In this document: positions 1 to 11,739 of the stretch, piece by piece
Layout of the letters: each line of letters opens with the position of its first letter
Numbering within the stretch: position 1 is the first letter of the stretch
Source: Pyronema omphalodes
Taxonomy: Eukaryota; Ascomycota; Pezizomycetes; Pezizales; Pyronemataceae
DNA: 64,000 nt
Assembly: GCA_024516155.1 (NCBI GenBank)
Contig: JAJJXM010000039.1
Span: forward strand, 372,001-436,000
Reading direction: 5' to 3'
The notes under the pieces: model-generated
Database searches by the model: none
What the model was told of the DNA's origin: nothing
Seen by the model: only the letters and a program-made list of their open reading frames with translations
Position numbers and translations under genes: made by a program

Positions 1-270
1 AGAATTTCATTCTTTTGTCATTCTCTCTCAAAGATTGAACATGACAGATGATGGAAAGCATATCAAGTTGAGGATGTATGTACTGCATACTATCCCGACA
101 TCACGCCTAACACTTAACTGCAAACATGGTAGTTGACCATTAACCTCCATCCGTTGCAAATAAATACACCTATACATCCACCTATACGAAACCCGGGATT
201 TTCAAAACGCAGCCTTTCTCACCTATCTTCCTGAATAATAAGGCCATCGCAGACAGAGAGTCCTACAAAG

Positions 271-2904
271 ATGTACAACAATCAATATCCCCCGATCGAC
301 GGAATGCTCCTCCTGATCGAGGTCCCAGCAGAGATTCTCGCCGTATCCGGGATACTGGCTCGCTATATCGCCCTTTCCAGACTCAGGAATCAGCGGCTTA
401 TTCTGGCAATTCTGAACCTGGTACCTATAACCAACAGTACATGTCCAGCTCGGACGGGATGTACAACGACCAGTTTATGCCCAACCCAGCTGAGACATAC
501 AGTCAACAGTATATGCACAACCCAGCTGAGACATACAATCAACAGTATATGCACAACCAAGCTGAGATATACGATCAACAGAATATGCCCAACCAAGCTG
601 GAACATACAATGAACAGTATATGCCCAACCCAGCCGGGGTGTACAACGAACCTTATATGCTCGGCTCAAGCGGTATGTACAATCCTGATTTATCATCAAA
701 TAATCAGCAATACGTACAGCACGCGAGTTCTCTTCCGGATCATCAGTACCAACAGCCTGCAGTTAACCCGAATGCAATGCTCGATCCTAATGCACCAGGG
801 TACTCTCCGCCTGACGCCACACAATCCATGAATGGCCCAGGAGGTTATACTGCACAGAATACGGGATCAACGGCCATAGAAGGCTCACATATGTTCGTCA
901 CGTCTTCTATGGATAACCCAAATGCAATGCTCGATCCTAATGCACCAGGGTACTCTCCGCCTGACGCCACACAATCCATGAATGGCCCAGGAGGTTATAC
1001 TGCACAGAATACGGGATCAACGGCCATAGAAGGCTCACATATGTTCGTCACGTCTTCTGTGGATAACCCAAATGCAATTCTCGATCCTAATGCACCATGG
1101 AACATGCTGCTTGACGCCACACAATCCTTGAATGGTCCAGGAGGTCATACGTCACAGAATACGGGATCAGAGAGCATAGGAGTCCCACATATGTCTGTTA
1201 CGGCTCCTACAGATAACCCAAATGAAATGGTCGATCTTAATGCACCATGGAACTTTCCGCTTGACGCCACACAATTCATGAATGGTCCAGGAGGTCATAG
1301 TTCACAGAATACGGGATTAACGGACATAGGAGTCTCACATATGTCTGTCACGGCTCCCCAAGGTAACTCGCATGCAATACCTGATCCCAATTTACCAACG
1401 TCCATTTGGCCTGATGCTACACAATTCATGTACAATCCCGGAGGCGATAGTTCGCAGATCACGCAATCAATGAGTACGGGATCGTCGCTCATGTCTGTCA
1501 GGCCTCCGGCGGCAGACAACCTGTCGAACTTAACTGTTGTTTCCGGTTCACCACTGGCTTCTCCACCAACTCATATGCAGCACATGAAGAACCCAGCATC
1601 AAGAACCTTAAATGCTGAAAATACATCTGTCAGTTCTCCTACCAGTAACCATAATGCAATGCTTGATCCTAATACACAAACGTTTGTTCAGTCCACTTCT
1701 CCACGCAAGAAGCAAAGTCCAGGAGGTCACATGTCAAGGAAAGTAGCATCAAGGATCAATAAGTCTAAAAACACGTCTGTCAGTTCTACTACTAGTAACG
1801 CTAGGTCAATGTTGAGTCCAAATGCACCAGTGTCTATTCCGTCCAGTTCTTCAGGCAGAAATATGAAAGGTCCAGGAGGTCATATTTCACAGAACACAGC
1901 ATCGAACATTACACCGACCTCACCCATGTCTGCGAGGTCTCGTACAGACAACTCGAATGTAACGCTGAGCCGGAATGCACCAAACCTCTGTCTATTTGTT
2001 CCTACACAGCGCGTGAATAGTCCAGCAGGTCAGACGTCACAGAACACCAAATCGCAGACTAAAAAGGCCTCACCCATGTCTGTCTTGTCTACTCCAGGCA
2101 ACCTGACAGAAAGATTTATTCCTAATACACAAACAGTCGTTCAGCCTGATGTTACACAACACATGAATATTCCATCGCCTCCTATGTCACAAAACAGAGG
2201 ATTGACGAGCGGAGAAGCCATGCCTATGTCCGACAGTTCTGCTATAGGCAATTTGGATGCAGAACTGAGCTGTGGAATACACCAACGGTTGCTCAACCCG
2301 GTTATAGAATGACAGTTACCATGACCACCACCGCAGCGACAGGAGACAGAACCCCGAGACAAACAGTACAAGCGATAGTGGTCCTAAAAAGAAACGTCGT
2401 GAAAAGGCAGTTGCTGAAGGTATTAATGAACCCAAACCCCTGCAAACGACCTTAGGTCCGACAAAACCACTTATAATATTTGGTTATGAAATTCCTGTGC
2501 CCGTAGAAGGCTTGTCAGCTGACGAATTCTCAAATTTGAAATCGATGATACAAACCGTCACTGAGGACTATGATCTCAATCCCACATCTACTACTGCATC
2601 ACAAAGAGGCAAATTGACCCTGGAGAAAAGACAGAAATATTTGGATATCATGAAAGAACTGGTAAATTACTATCGCGACGTGTTCGAGCGTTTTGCAGTA
2701 AAGGACCCAACTTTTGGCTTGCGTGCACTCATGGAAAAACATGGAGATATGTTTCGGGAGGATGAGAGAGAAATGGCTGGGGATTGGGATAATACCGTAG
2801 GTAGCCTATGGTGGGAACATGCTTCACTTGTAGAACAAGCCATACGAACAGGGCTGTTGTTTGATGAATGGGAAACTCTGGATGAGAAGAGGGAGAATGT
2901 GTAA
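271..2904 (+). CDS. Asn/Pro/Ser-rich tandem-repeat protein with nuclear-localisation-like motif (two frame breaks)
   Basis: I do not recognise this gene. The ATG at 271 opens MYNNQYPPID. Within about 30 bases the readable frame shifts by one, and it then runs open to 2312. Near 2305 a second one-base shift leads into a frame that ends at 2904. The N-terminal part has five 12-residue units of the type NPAETYxQQYM (about 480-660). The middle is a degenerate array of ~50-residue units. After the second break come the basic motif PKKKRRE (about 2383-2403), typical of a monopartite nuclear localisation signal, and a ~150-residue Glu/Lys/Leu-rich C-terminal part that looks helical. A TATA-like AAATAAATA lies at 158-166. 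The likely role is a nuclear, mostly disordered protein, by inference only. The breaks may be assembly errors, or the gene may be dying. Confidence 0.55.
772..1520 (+). repeat. ~150-bp coding tandem repeats (50-residue units)
   Basis: Two units starting near 769 and 919 are almost base-identical (NPNAMLDPNAPGY...). They are followed by three or more diverged units keeping NPNA, DATQ, NGPGG and H/LMSV landmarks. Near-identical first units beside older diverged ones indicate a recent unit duplication inside an old array. Confidence 0.85.
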
Positions 2905-4716
2905 GGCAGTTTTAAGGACGCTAAAAGATTTTTGTTCAGCTTTCGAGAAAGACATTCCCAAGGTAATAGTCGGGTGTAACGACAAGCTATTTGATGGAAG
3001 AGTAACCGGGCACATTGGAGCTTGAAGTTATCATTTTAATGCGAATAATGCCTTTTGGTCAGAATTTTGTTTATTGCTCTCTAGATTATTATACTTTTTG
3101 TTAAGCGTCTGCAATGACAGTACCGCACGTAATGTATTTATTAATAGTCAACCGGCTTTGAAGCTGCAATGAGGTATTATCCGGTCATTCCGTACCTTGA
3201 TACATCAACATTCCTTGAATTTAACAAAAAAAGGCTATACAATACTAGAGTGATTTGAAACACAAAGAAAGAATCAATAAGGTAAGAGACCGCATTAAAG
3301 GACCGCACCACAATCGTTATTTAGAAACGGTTATGCGTCTATCAACCAAGTAAACATCCGCGCGTTTTGTCTTCCCTTTCACGATGACCTGATATAACTT
3401 ACTATTGGGATTATCGGAGATACAAATATGGGAGAAAGAGGATGCTGGAATTCGTTGATCAGATAAATCACTGGCCAGGATGAAAGAGCGGTATAACGGG
3501 GCTGCTGGACAAAAGACTGGAACAGGGAACTCGCTCTGCAGGGAACTCGCTCTGGAGGGAAGTCGAGACCGGGCGAGTGAACCATGATGATTCACTTCTA
3601 GGCAGGACAGCAAAGACGAGACAAGGGGTCGACGACTTTTGTATTAGACTGTGAGAGCAGAATGCAAGACCTTGAGTCAGGAACACTTCTACTCCGCGGC
3701 ATTTTCTCCTTTAAATACAACTTTCCTCAACTACATGTCCCCCATTTCCTCCAGACATAACTCCCGTGCTTCTCCCCTATTCCCCTTGGCATCTTTCCGT
3801 CCTTTCAGTCCGACCTTCTCCCCGAGATATCCCTCGCTTCCTCCGCTTCTCTCCCCGACCCGTTATTCCTCCAATCTAATTCCTCTTCCGTCCCACGAGT
3901 CCATCCGTTCATCCTTCCATCCTTCCTTTCCGTCCCGTTTCATACCGACACAAGGCAATACAATCCTTACTCGTTACTACTATCTTCCTCCTCTCCCCTT
4001 TATTCTCTTATTTGCCGGGGTCTCCCTCTCTTCCTAGGGACGATCCGTGACAAGAGGTGCAGTACTACTTATTTTATGGGCGACACAACTTCGCTGCATC
4101 TCTCGACGCTTGTGCACCGCGGGTCATTACACCGTGGTGTAGATGGTGTTTGAAGTAAATAAAAATCAGCTTACACCAGCCGAAAATTCTAAAGTAAGTC
4201 GATTAGAGTCAGGAATTAAATGGCTTTTTTTAATTTTTTTTTTATTTCTTAATCATACATCCGTTGGAGGCCTCCAAGGCTTATGCGGGTCGGTAAAACA
4301 CAAATATCACAACCTGTTCCTGTCCTCGAAGCTAAAGCTTCCTGATGAGGCGCCCCTGTCTCCTATGTCCCATTTTCGTCCCCAATTATCAAAAACAGCA
4401 GAAATAGACAGATATAATAACAACTAAAAAGCAGTTCTCGTCTAGGTTAAGTCGCGTTAAAGCGGACCGCCGGAGTCACAAGAAAAAATAGTGTGTGCTT
4501 TATAATCATACAGAAAGATCTATACATCTATACATCTATGCTTCTTTCTAATTTGCATTTTCGTAGCGCCTTCGAATTTCTGTAGCACTCAGGCAGTCAA
4601 GGATCGCTTTTGTACAGCGATCATCTTGAAAGAGGTCCATTACTTTCAGTCTTCCCCTCAACCTTCATTGTGACCATCTAAATTCGTCAAATTATCTTTT
4701 CAGGACCCTGTATACA
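2905..4716. other. Intergenic stretch, no supported gene
   Basis: I see no coding region with credible composition. 3700-4035 is strongly pyrimidine-rich on the plus strand and reads open only because of that bias. 4225-4250 is a T-rich run. Confidence 0.6.
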
Positions 4717-4985
4717 TTAAATGGCTTTGGTTGTGTCTTCTACATATTCAGTAGTGGTGGAGTGATGGGTGGTGATGATGCGCTTTAAATGCCCTTCAGC
4801 GACGGACAAATTCCGATCTAAGAAGCCGAAGTAGATGAGCAGCATCGACCCTGAATATCTGAAGATCCAGGGAATTTCTCCTCTATTTTTATGTAATATC
4901 TGGACCTCACATCGACGATACGTGATATTTGATGATTCACTCGGCAAGCATAATTGGATATCCCAGTGACACCTTATGATTCAAA
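4717..4985 (-). CDS. Small hypothetical protein or terminal exon
   Basis: This open frame of about 85 codons on the minus strand has balanced amino-acid use (for example ITYRRCEVQILHKNRGEIPW and LLIYFGFLDRNLSVAEGHLK) and stops at 4717. It has no ATG in frame; the earliest start-like codon is a TTG at 4947. It would need an upstream exon to be translated. The composition looks more protein-like than the surrounding DNA, but there is no recognised motif. It could equally be a chance ORF. Confidence 0.25.
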
Positions 4986-5141
4986 CTTTCGTGGCTACTA
5001 TTTATAATTTTCAATGCAGTTTTATATACTAAACTAAATACCAATAAAAGCTACACTATAAAAACTATCATCAAGTCTATATAAAAGAAGGTCCATCGCG
5101 AGAATCCACAACGCCTCCATCCCTAATCCGCAAGACCGTCA

Positions 5142-6169
5142 TCAACGACGACTAGATGTACTCATCCCCCCATTCCTCGACGAACCCGGCCTCAAAGTCC
5201 TAGCCATACTGCCAACACTCATCGGACCTGAAGACCTCGAACTACCCGCCATGCTACTCATAGGTCTCAACGATCTCGCCGTTCCCGCCATGCTACTGAT
5301 AGGTCTCAACGACCTCGCCGTACCTGGCATGCTACTCATAGGCATCATGGATCTCGAACTACCCGCCATGCTACTCATAGGTCTCAACGACCTGGCCGTA
5401 CCTGGCATACTACTCCTCGGCATCATCGACCTTGCCGAACCCGCCATACTACTGATACTGATAGGCCTCAACGATTTCGCCATGCCAGCACTGGAGGACA
5501 TAGGTTTCAACGACCTCGCGGTACCCGCAGCCTTCGACATAGGTCTTGCAGTAGACGCAGATCTGATGGATGGCGATAACCCGGTTGAACCACAGATTGC
5601 AGAACCTGGCATTGATCGTGGAGGTGACATACCGCGGATAATGGTTGCTGCACTGTAGCCGCTTGGTTGCGGTTCGACGCTGCAGGCATTGCCGTGGCGG
5701 GAGATGGTTGAGACGGGGGGATGGCGGTGCCGATGGGTCGGATCCCGGTAGTTGAAGCGCGCCCGGATGGTGCTCCGGATTGCTTGTAGAGGAGTAAGCT
5801 ATCGGGAGCTTTGGAGATGCGGGATGAACCGGGGGTAGAACGGATGGAGCCAGCGCGCATAGAGGGGGCGGTTGTTCCGGCTCGTGATGGCGCTCGGCTT
5901 GAGCCTGGTCGTGAGGATGCTGCGAAGGTTGTTGCTCGACTTGAAGGCTTGCTGGAGAAACTGCTCTTTGTTGGTCCTCCGGTGATTGCTCGCATGGTTT
6001 GAGGTCCCCCGAAACTACCGCTTGAACTGCCGGGCCATGGTGCGGCACTTAATGCGGGGAGTTGGGATCTGGAGCCGATGGAGGGGAAACCGCTGCCTAA
6101 GCCGCTGTTGGGGGTGTTGGAAACGATGGTGTATTCCTCACGCTCATAGGAGTAGCTCTCGTAAGCCAT
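5142..6169 (-). CDS. Ser/Arg-rich repeat protein
   Basis: ATG at 6169 (context CCAAAATGG) opens MAYESYSYEREEYTIVSN, followed by a Ser/Gly/Arg-rich segment. A TATATATA box sits 110 bp upstream at 6280-6288. The first frame stays open to 5507, but the sequence typical of the rest of the gene continues in another frame from about 5630 to the stop at 5142. That part has about seven 14-residue units resembling SMAGTARSLRPMSS. A GTATGT donor in frame near 5632, with an AAG acceptor about 101 bp downstream, would join the two frames by a normal-sized intron. A shorter alternative splice would end at 5449 instead. The protein is probably disordered and its function is unknown. Its nearest neighbours are also repeat-rich, unrelated proteins. 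Confidence 0.5.
5225..5500 (-). repeat. 42-bp coding tandem repeats
   Basis: About seven units of 42 bp (plus-strand core ATGCTACTCATAGGTCTCAA) differ by a few substitutions. Because the unit is a multiple of three and lacks stops in several frames, both strands stay open through it. Confidence 0.85.
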
Positions 6170-6279
6170 TTTGGATATGATATAGGTGTGATGGGCTTCT
6201 GGTAATTGTGTGATTGTGTAAGTTGTTGAATGTGATTGATTTTAAGTGTGTTGTGCCTGAAATGCTCAGTGTCGAGGGG

Positions 6280-6288
6280 TATATATAT
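6280..6288 (-). promoter_or_regulatory. TATA box of the Ser/Arg-rich gene
   Basis: Alternating TATATATA on the minus strand, followed by a CA-rich leader of about 110 bp with no intervening ATG before the start at 6169. Confidence 0.5.
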
Positions 6289-6289
6289 G

Positions 6290-7215
6290 TAGTCCTGTCA
6301 TCTTGGTTCTAGAATACTGTTGATACACATACTCAGGATGATGGATTACAGTCGTTTAGCATGCAGTAGGATACAGGAACAAAGCAAATTATCTATACTG
6401 CCCACGTCGACTTGAGTCTATGAGGCTGTTTTTTTTTCGTTCGCAGGGAATACAGTGTAGTCAGGAAGTATCACGCAATTCATATCACTGGCAGCATTGA
6501 TCACTCTGTCTTGTTATGGGAAAAGGGAAAAGTAGTAAATGCGCAATGAGAGAATGGATTTAGAATAATTGGATGAAATACGAAAGCAGACAAAAGTACG
6601 AAGGAAAAAAAACAAAAACTAAAATAGGTACGGAAATAGCAACCTGCAATATTTGAGCCATAAGTGCACCGAGACCACTATGTGAGCACCCGGTACATCT
6701 CCAGCGTGGTACCCCAGGCTCTGGCGCTCAGATACCACCCTCATAATGTGCATCCTTATTTCAATAATGGAATCTTTTCTTTTGTGTCCTCAATTCACGC
6801 CCGTAACTCCTCAGTATGCGAGCTATTATACTGTATTTCAATTCATTAATTATCCCAATCCCACCCTTACACCATCAGCCCTATTCATTAGGGGGGAAAA
6901 TATGTAAAGATAAATCCCATCCCATCGTCAAATCTTCCCGGTGGTTTACTGCCGTCCATCGACGCTGGCTGAGATTGTGGTATGCTTTGCGGCAGTTAAG
7001 TAACGAACGGCGGGTCACTGCCATATGAGTAAATATTCGTAGCTATGAAGGTAGAGGTCATACCAACGTAACGTTCCTACGTCGTGGGTCGGGTGCACTG
7101 ATTACTGTACCGGCAAAGTTTTCGTCATTATGATATCTGGTCATGATGATTATTAGCAAAGGACCTGCCGTAAGTTTTCTTCAGATAAGCCAGGAATCCT
7201 GATATTGCCAATGTT
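6290..7215. other. Intergenic stretch, no supported gene
   Basis: Mixed-composition DNA with several short A/T runs. I see no coding frame, tRNA fold or repeat I can support. Confidence 0.55.
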
Positions 7216-7219
7216 GAAC

Positions 7220-8283
7220 CTATAGCTGTGTGGCCGCGGAGTCTACCTGCTGATGGCATTGCGGAAGATGAAGAGCTGTAGGCGGTGAGCGGCCGCTACC
7301 GTAATTATTCCATCTTATGACTATCTTCTGCCCATAGTTATGATATTCCAATGGATATTGCGAGGTGGGTAGAGGAGAGGCTGTGGAGCTGGTATCGGTT
7401 CGATGGCTGGTTTGACCAGCGAGCTCCAGGCCAGGGTGCCTACTCCGGGGCCTCCCAGGGACATGAGGAGGAAGCAAGCTGTTAGTCGTAAGAGAGCGGT
7501 GCGTTACCACAGTCTGGGTATCATTATAATGTCTAGTATCTCTATCCTGAATAGCCCCTCCTCTAGTACCATCTCCGCGTTAATAGTTCTTACGCCCACT
7601 CTCATATGCTGCGTCCCACGGCGATGATTGAAAACTGCGTGACAAGGAACCCGTATCTTCAAGGCAATGTAGTGTCTCCGCTTTTGAAAGCTGCAATCGT
7701 GGGGCAGATTTGATGTCAGGATTCTCCAGTGCCGTATGATACCCCGTAGATGAATGTCGCGGGTCACTATTTCCGACGGAGACCAGCAAAGAGCAATTTG
7801 GGTCCATTGGTTCATTTTGCAGGAGTTCCAGAGTTTTCAGTAGAGGCTTTTGGGGTTCTGGGTGCTGAATATTGAGGACCCTAGGCTGCGACACATGGAG
7901 AGCTCTATCATCTCCAGTGACTGGCAGATTAATTATAGCGGCATGATATCGTAATTTTGCTCGCGCTCATGATACGTATACTCGGACTGACAAGTTTCTG
8001 CCTCCCCCTTCGGTTCCATACTTTGAAACTGGGTCAAGTAGTCTTCAGTAAGGAGATTATCAAGCCCGAGATATTCGGTCGGTTTTGTGCGTTCTTCGAT
8101 AGGCGATTCGGCGGGTACTTCGGATAGTTTTTCATCAGGCTGCTCATCAGCTGTTTCGATTATGCAGTACCGTGACTGGTTTCTCTCCCTTACCAACCTC
8201 CTCCCCCAACGAGTCGCTCGAAACCGTTGCGTGAGGTTGGCAATTATACCGGACTTCGATTCTGTTAGTGTGCGCGAAAGCAT
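7220..8283 (-). pseudogene. Interrupted gene for a hypothetical ~350-residue protein
   Basis: ATG at 8283 opens MLSRTLTESKSGIIANLTQR and an acidic region. Near 7945-7955 a one-base shift (at a run of A) moves the reading to a second frame, which stays protein-like to a single in-frame TAA at 7580-7582 and then continues open to 7220. Ignoring the frame break and the TAA, the reading spans about 350 codons rich in Ser, Pro and His. Its first ~50 codons are homologous to sequence at about 19190-19390 and 61231-61330, so it belongs to the duplicated block described elsewhere. This is the longest surviving version. I do not recognise the family. A GTAAGA donor-like site lies just before the TAA, but no acceptor restores a good frame. 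Confidence 0.5.
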
Positions 8284-9290
8284 CGTGGAAGTGGTAGTTA
8301 GCAATCTTCCAACGCAGAGAAGTATTCCAAATTAACTGGAGGGAGTGAAATGTGATAGATCAAGTAGCTTCGGCGCAAAATATTTGCTTTAGTAGTGCGT
8401 GCATTATTCCAGCTGACTTAGACCTTATCTATGTTTATCCTCAACCCGTGACTCTCTCCGCATTGTTGCATCGCTTGCAGTCCCGAGAAAAATCTAAAGG
8501 ACTGAAATCAACTCCACAGCTGACGCCATCAAATATTGTTCTGAACACGCTGGTGTTCTATAGAAAGCCTCGCGCACAATCATGGCATTATTGGCCAACA
8601 CTTTATGGGGTCAAAAAAAGACTTGGACGATGCTGGCTCTGTATCATTCCTGCTATACTTCCGAATACCTATGAACCTGAGGTTAGCTGGGATCCTCATA
8701 GATTTGGTCTTACACAACCATCCCCTTCATGTCGAATATCTACCGGCCTGAACAGAGATATCTCTGGTAGAATTGTGAATTCTGAGGCGGAAAACTTGTC
8801 GACTGAGAAGCTTCCGATGTTTGGGAGCGTGGATGGATATGGAGATGGAGATTTCATCCGATTAATTGTGATGAAGGTTTCGCATTCATGGTTCTCAGTC
8901 ATCGGAGCTCGCATAGCCCTGCGGGTAAGCTGATGACGTCGACGACACTGGGTGATGGGTGCGATAGTTACCGATTCTATGAGCGCCGCTATACTGGCAA
9001 AGTGAAGAGCAGCTGCGGATCGCGTGAAACCAACGATCCACCTCCTGTCAAATTACGCCTCACCCCGTACTTTGCTTAATCTAACTGCCACGGGGGCCGT
9101 GGGTTCTGGTGATGGCTGTAAGTGAACGGTGAAACATTGTAAGGCGGGAGTCGGGGCTTTGGAGGTAAGGCTAGTATTATAATAGGCCAGTGATATCATT
9201 GGTTGAGAGTGCGGCGTCGGCGGTTTTAGCGGATGTCGGCAGCGGATCGTGGGCGTGAATGAGGGCATGACGTTTAGCAGATGATATCAT
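8100..9290 (-). repeat. Duplicated block, inverted copy (copy 3)
   Basis: Read on the minus strand, this matches 17070-17500 plus 18620-19400 and also 60075-61480. Shared landmarks are CACGCAACGGTTTCGAGCGA (about 8210-8230, minus), GGCCGGTAGATAT (about 8738) and CCGCTGCCGACA-like sequence near 9235. Unlike the 17-19 kb copy, it lacks the 1.1-kb stretch holding the gene at 17540-18307. It forms the 5' flank and first exon of the interrupted gene ending at 7220. Confidence 0.8.
8352..8933 (+). other. ORF remnant homologous in three block copies
   Basis: The open frame begins with a GTG and contains CIIPADLDLIYVYPQPVTLS. The same strand and frame of the other block copies encode clear relatives: VIIASHVDPVHVYLNPSTLR (minus, 18920-19117) and HIIASNNGLVYVRPQPSTMS (minus, 60926-61213). 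Conservation in one frame suggests an old coding exon transcribed divergently from the MLSRT gene. Downstream of about 8510 the similarity fades and the ORF is probably not coding. Confidence 0.35.
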
Positions 9291-10120
9291 CGAAGATTAA
9301 GTGTGGTTTAATCGCAACTGAAATAACATTTAAATGCCCCTCTCCTCCCCCTGCTCTCTTCAATTGACATCCAGTACTGAATAGCATCGCCACAACCTCC
9401 TCACCATGTCCTACACAACACCACGAAGAACATCACGAAGAACATCACGAAGTCAAGATTTTCCTAATCTAAGAATGTAGAAGACATCACTCGTCCAAAG
9501 ACAATAACTCTTGTCATAGACTATCACACGATGCCTGCGTTGATCTTCCTCGCACTTCACCGTCAGAGCTATTGTGGATTTGTTAACACTCATCCTGAGA
9601 ATAGTCCGACCTCTTGGTATGGAAGTGACTGGGGTTTAGCCTGTATCGAGCGAAAGTGGGAAAGGGGGAAGCCTTTACCTCAGAAGAGGACAAAACATTG
9701 GCCGTGCTGCTGGTTCGATTCCGTGTCTTTGCCGCTGCGCAATGCCGAGTTTGCCGGCGGCCAAATAGATATGTACTCTAAGGCGGCCATTGTGCCGTTC
9801 ACATGGGAATTTTCAAGCGGCGGGGAAATGTTCCGGCCCGATCGTGGAGGTGGAAGTGTACAAGTTCGCCGCACCGTCGCCGCCGCATGCCAAGCTGCCG
9901 GTGGGAACGCGATACGGGATCTGTTCCGAAACACTCTACAATGTTGCACAGATTACTCCATATACTAATCGCATTCTTAGTAACCTTTGGCTCAATAACA
10001 ACGCTATCAACCAACGTACATATATGCAATCTTTATCATTCAGCCCGGTAGGAGGGAATAAAATATCCCGGTAAGCACACCAAAACTCTGGAGATTTTCA
10101 TGAGCACAAATATCTCTTCG
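9290..10120 (+). repeat. Dispersed repeat A, copy 1
   Basis: About 800 bp homologous to 15215-15890, 16395-17070 and 59245-60075, all in the opposite orientation. Landmarks are CACTTCACCGTCAGAGCTATT, a GGTTCGATTCCGTGTCTTTG stretch and TCATGAGCACAAATATCTCT at its end. The 9531-9968 frame is open (MPALIFLALHRQSYCGFVNT...), and related frames survive in other copies. No terminal inverted repeats or target duplications were found. Whether it is a mobile element or part of the large duplication is unresolved. Confidence 0.75.
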
Positions 10121-11374
10121 CCAAACGAGTCACTGTTTTTCTGTCCATTGCAAAACATGTTGAATGCAGGCTGATTAATGATTAGTAGCTGAATATGTAT
10201 CGTACAGAGGTAACCGGGTCACAACTCCAATTTCTAAGACCGGCAGTCAGGTAATATGCCCCTCATTGGTTTGTTCCTATTTTTATTACTTTGTGCTGAA
10301 GTTTTACTCAAGAAATAGGTCTTCATGTAAAGAAGAAACGTGCGCGGGATGGAGCAAGAATAATGGCGTCATTCTTGGTACGGTGGCTCGGGCAGGGTCT
10401 ACGTTGCCGACGGCTAAGGCATGGGTAAAGCTGTAAGGAAAAGTACAGCAGCCAGCATGTAAAGCAGAACACAAAGGAAAAACATTGAGGTCGTTATCAG
10501 TTATGACTGGAAATCGTGGCGAGGGATTTTAAGTGTTGGCTATTTCATCTTTTTCTATTGAATATTTTGCATTTGACTTGTATGTTTTCTCCTAATTTTT
10601 CTTACGATTGGTTATGTTTCTTTCGTGTTTATTCTCTTATTATTGGTTTTGCTTTACCTTCGATTAATACTAGACTTACAGAATCCATAGAGAATAATCG
10701 AGGCATTTTTCAAGCATATTGGCCCGATGTGGCATAATATCAAATACCGATATCCCCAAGACCGGTTTCTCCAGAACCACTATGTATCGCCTTTGATTTG
10801 GGAACCATGGAAAGAATCAAAGGCTGCCCCAGTCAAGGTGATAGGTGTAGTGGTGGACCAGGGTGAGGCGCCGTGACAGTGGCAGAGTTAAGCTATCGTA
10901 TCATGGATCAAGTTCGAAAGTCGATAATATTTAACCATGAAAGTTCTGCTGCACGAAGAGAAGTATGATACGGATTGCCGAAAGATGGTTAAATCAGGGA
11001 CATCGAAACATCAGGGTTCCTAAGCGAAATTCGTCGCCATTTGGGGTTGACCGGAGTACAATTATTCGAATAAACCCCTGGTAGTATTCCTACAACTTGA
11101 TCATGTCATTATGCCATCTTTAGTGTATTCAGGTGACAATTTGAACTCCAACAGTACCCAATTTCGTCCCAGCCGATCCAGTCCACAGTCTATGGGTATT
11201 GTGGACCCCCAGATTTCACCCTCATCCAGACGGGCCAAGCCACAATACAGCACTGCCACATGGTTTATTTAATTCTCCGGGACGTGTGAAAATCTCTCAA
11301 AAATCACCATGGCAACCAAAACCCGCAATATCGTGTTGACTACGTCCCCGGGCACTCATGAACTAAATTCCCCA
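10121..11374. other. Intergenic stretch, no supported gene
   Basis: There is no credible coding frame. The 10516-10737 ORF is an A/T-composition artefact. The distal end carries the promoter of the next gene. Confidence 0.55.
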
Positions 11375-11380
11375 TATAAA
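11375..11380 (+). promoter_or_regulatory. TATA box of the LGEI-repeat gene
   Basis: TATAAA in the context CCCATATAAATCC, followed after about 25 bp by a C/T-rich leader (CTCTCTATCGATCTTCCTTC) typical of filamentous-fungal start regions. Confidence 0.6.
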
Positions 11381-11739
11381 TCCTGCTGCCATTTAAACCT
11401 CTCTATCGATCTTCCTTCTAATCCCTTTCCCTCTCATCGACCATCAACCATCTAATCCAAATACCCCACGGCGATCTCAACATCATACTAATTCAGTCAT
11501 CTGGTCATCTGGTCATCCCAAATACCGTATATCTCGGCACCAACCCCGGAAAACCGCGGCAATGTTACCCCATCAACACCATCCGCCGCAAAGGTCCCGC
11601 ACATGTTCGACGGTTCTCCCTATCCAACAACCTAGAACTGCGACTTTCCCAGGCTATCGCCGCTGCGGAAAATGGTCCCATCCAAAACCCACCAAGAAAT
11701 CGTGGACATTTCCGTCGGTTCTCAGAAGCGGATAATAGG

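Noticed and set aside
3651..4037. 128-codon ORF as a secreted or membrane protein
   Set aside because: It is a pyrimidine-rich tract giving Ser/Pro/Leu/Phe by composition; no promoter, splice or motif support.
9710..9735. tRNA-like GGTTCGATTCC box in repeat A, suggesting a tRNA or SINE
   Set aside because: The flanking bases do not form a T stem (two of five pairs fail in the copies examined), no good A box or acceptor stem is present, and there is no terminal T run.
10516..10737. 73-codon hydrophobic ORF
   Set aside because: A/T-biased intergenic DNA; hydrophobic residues follow from T-rich codons.
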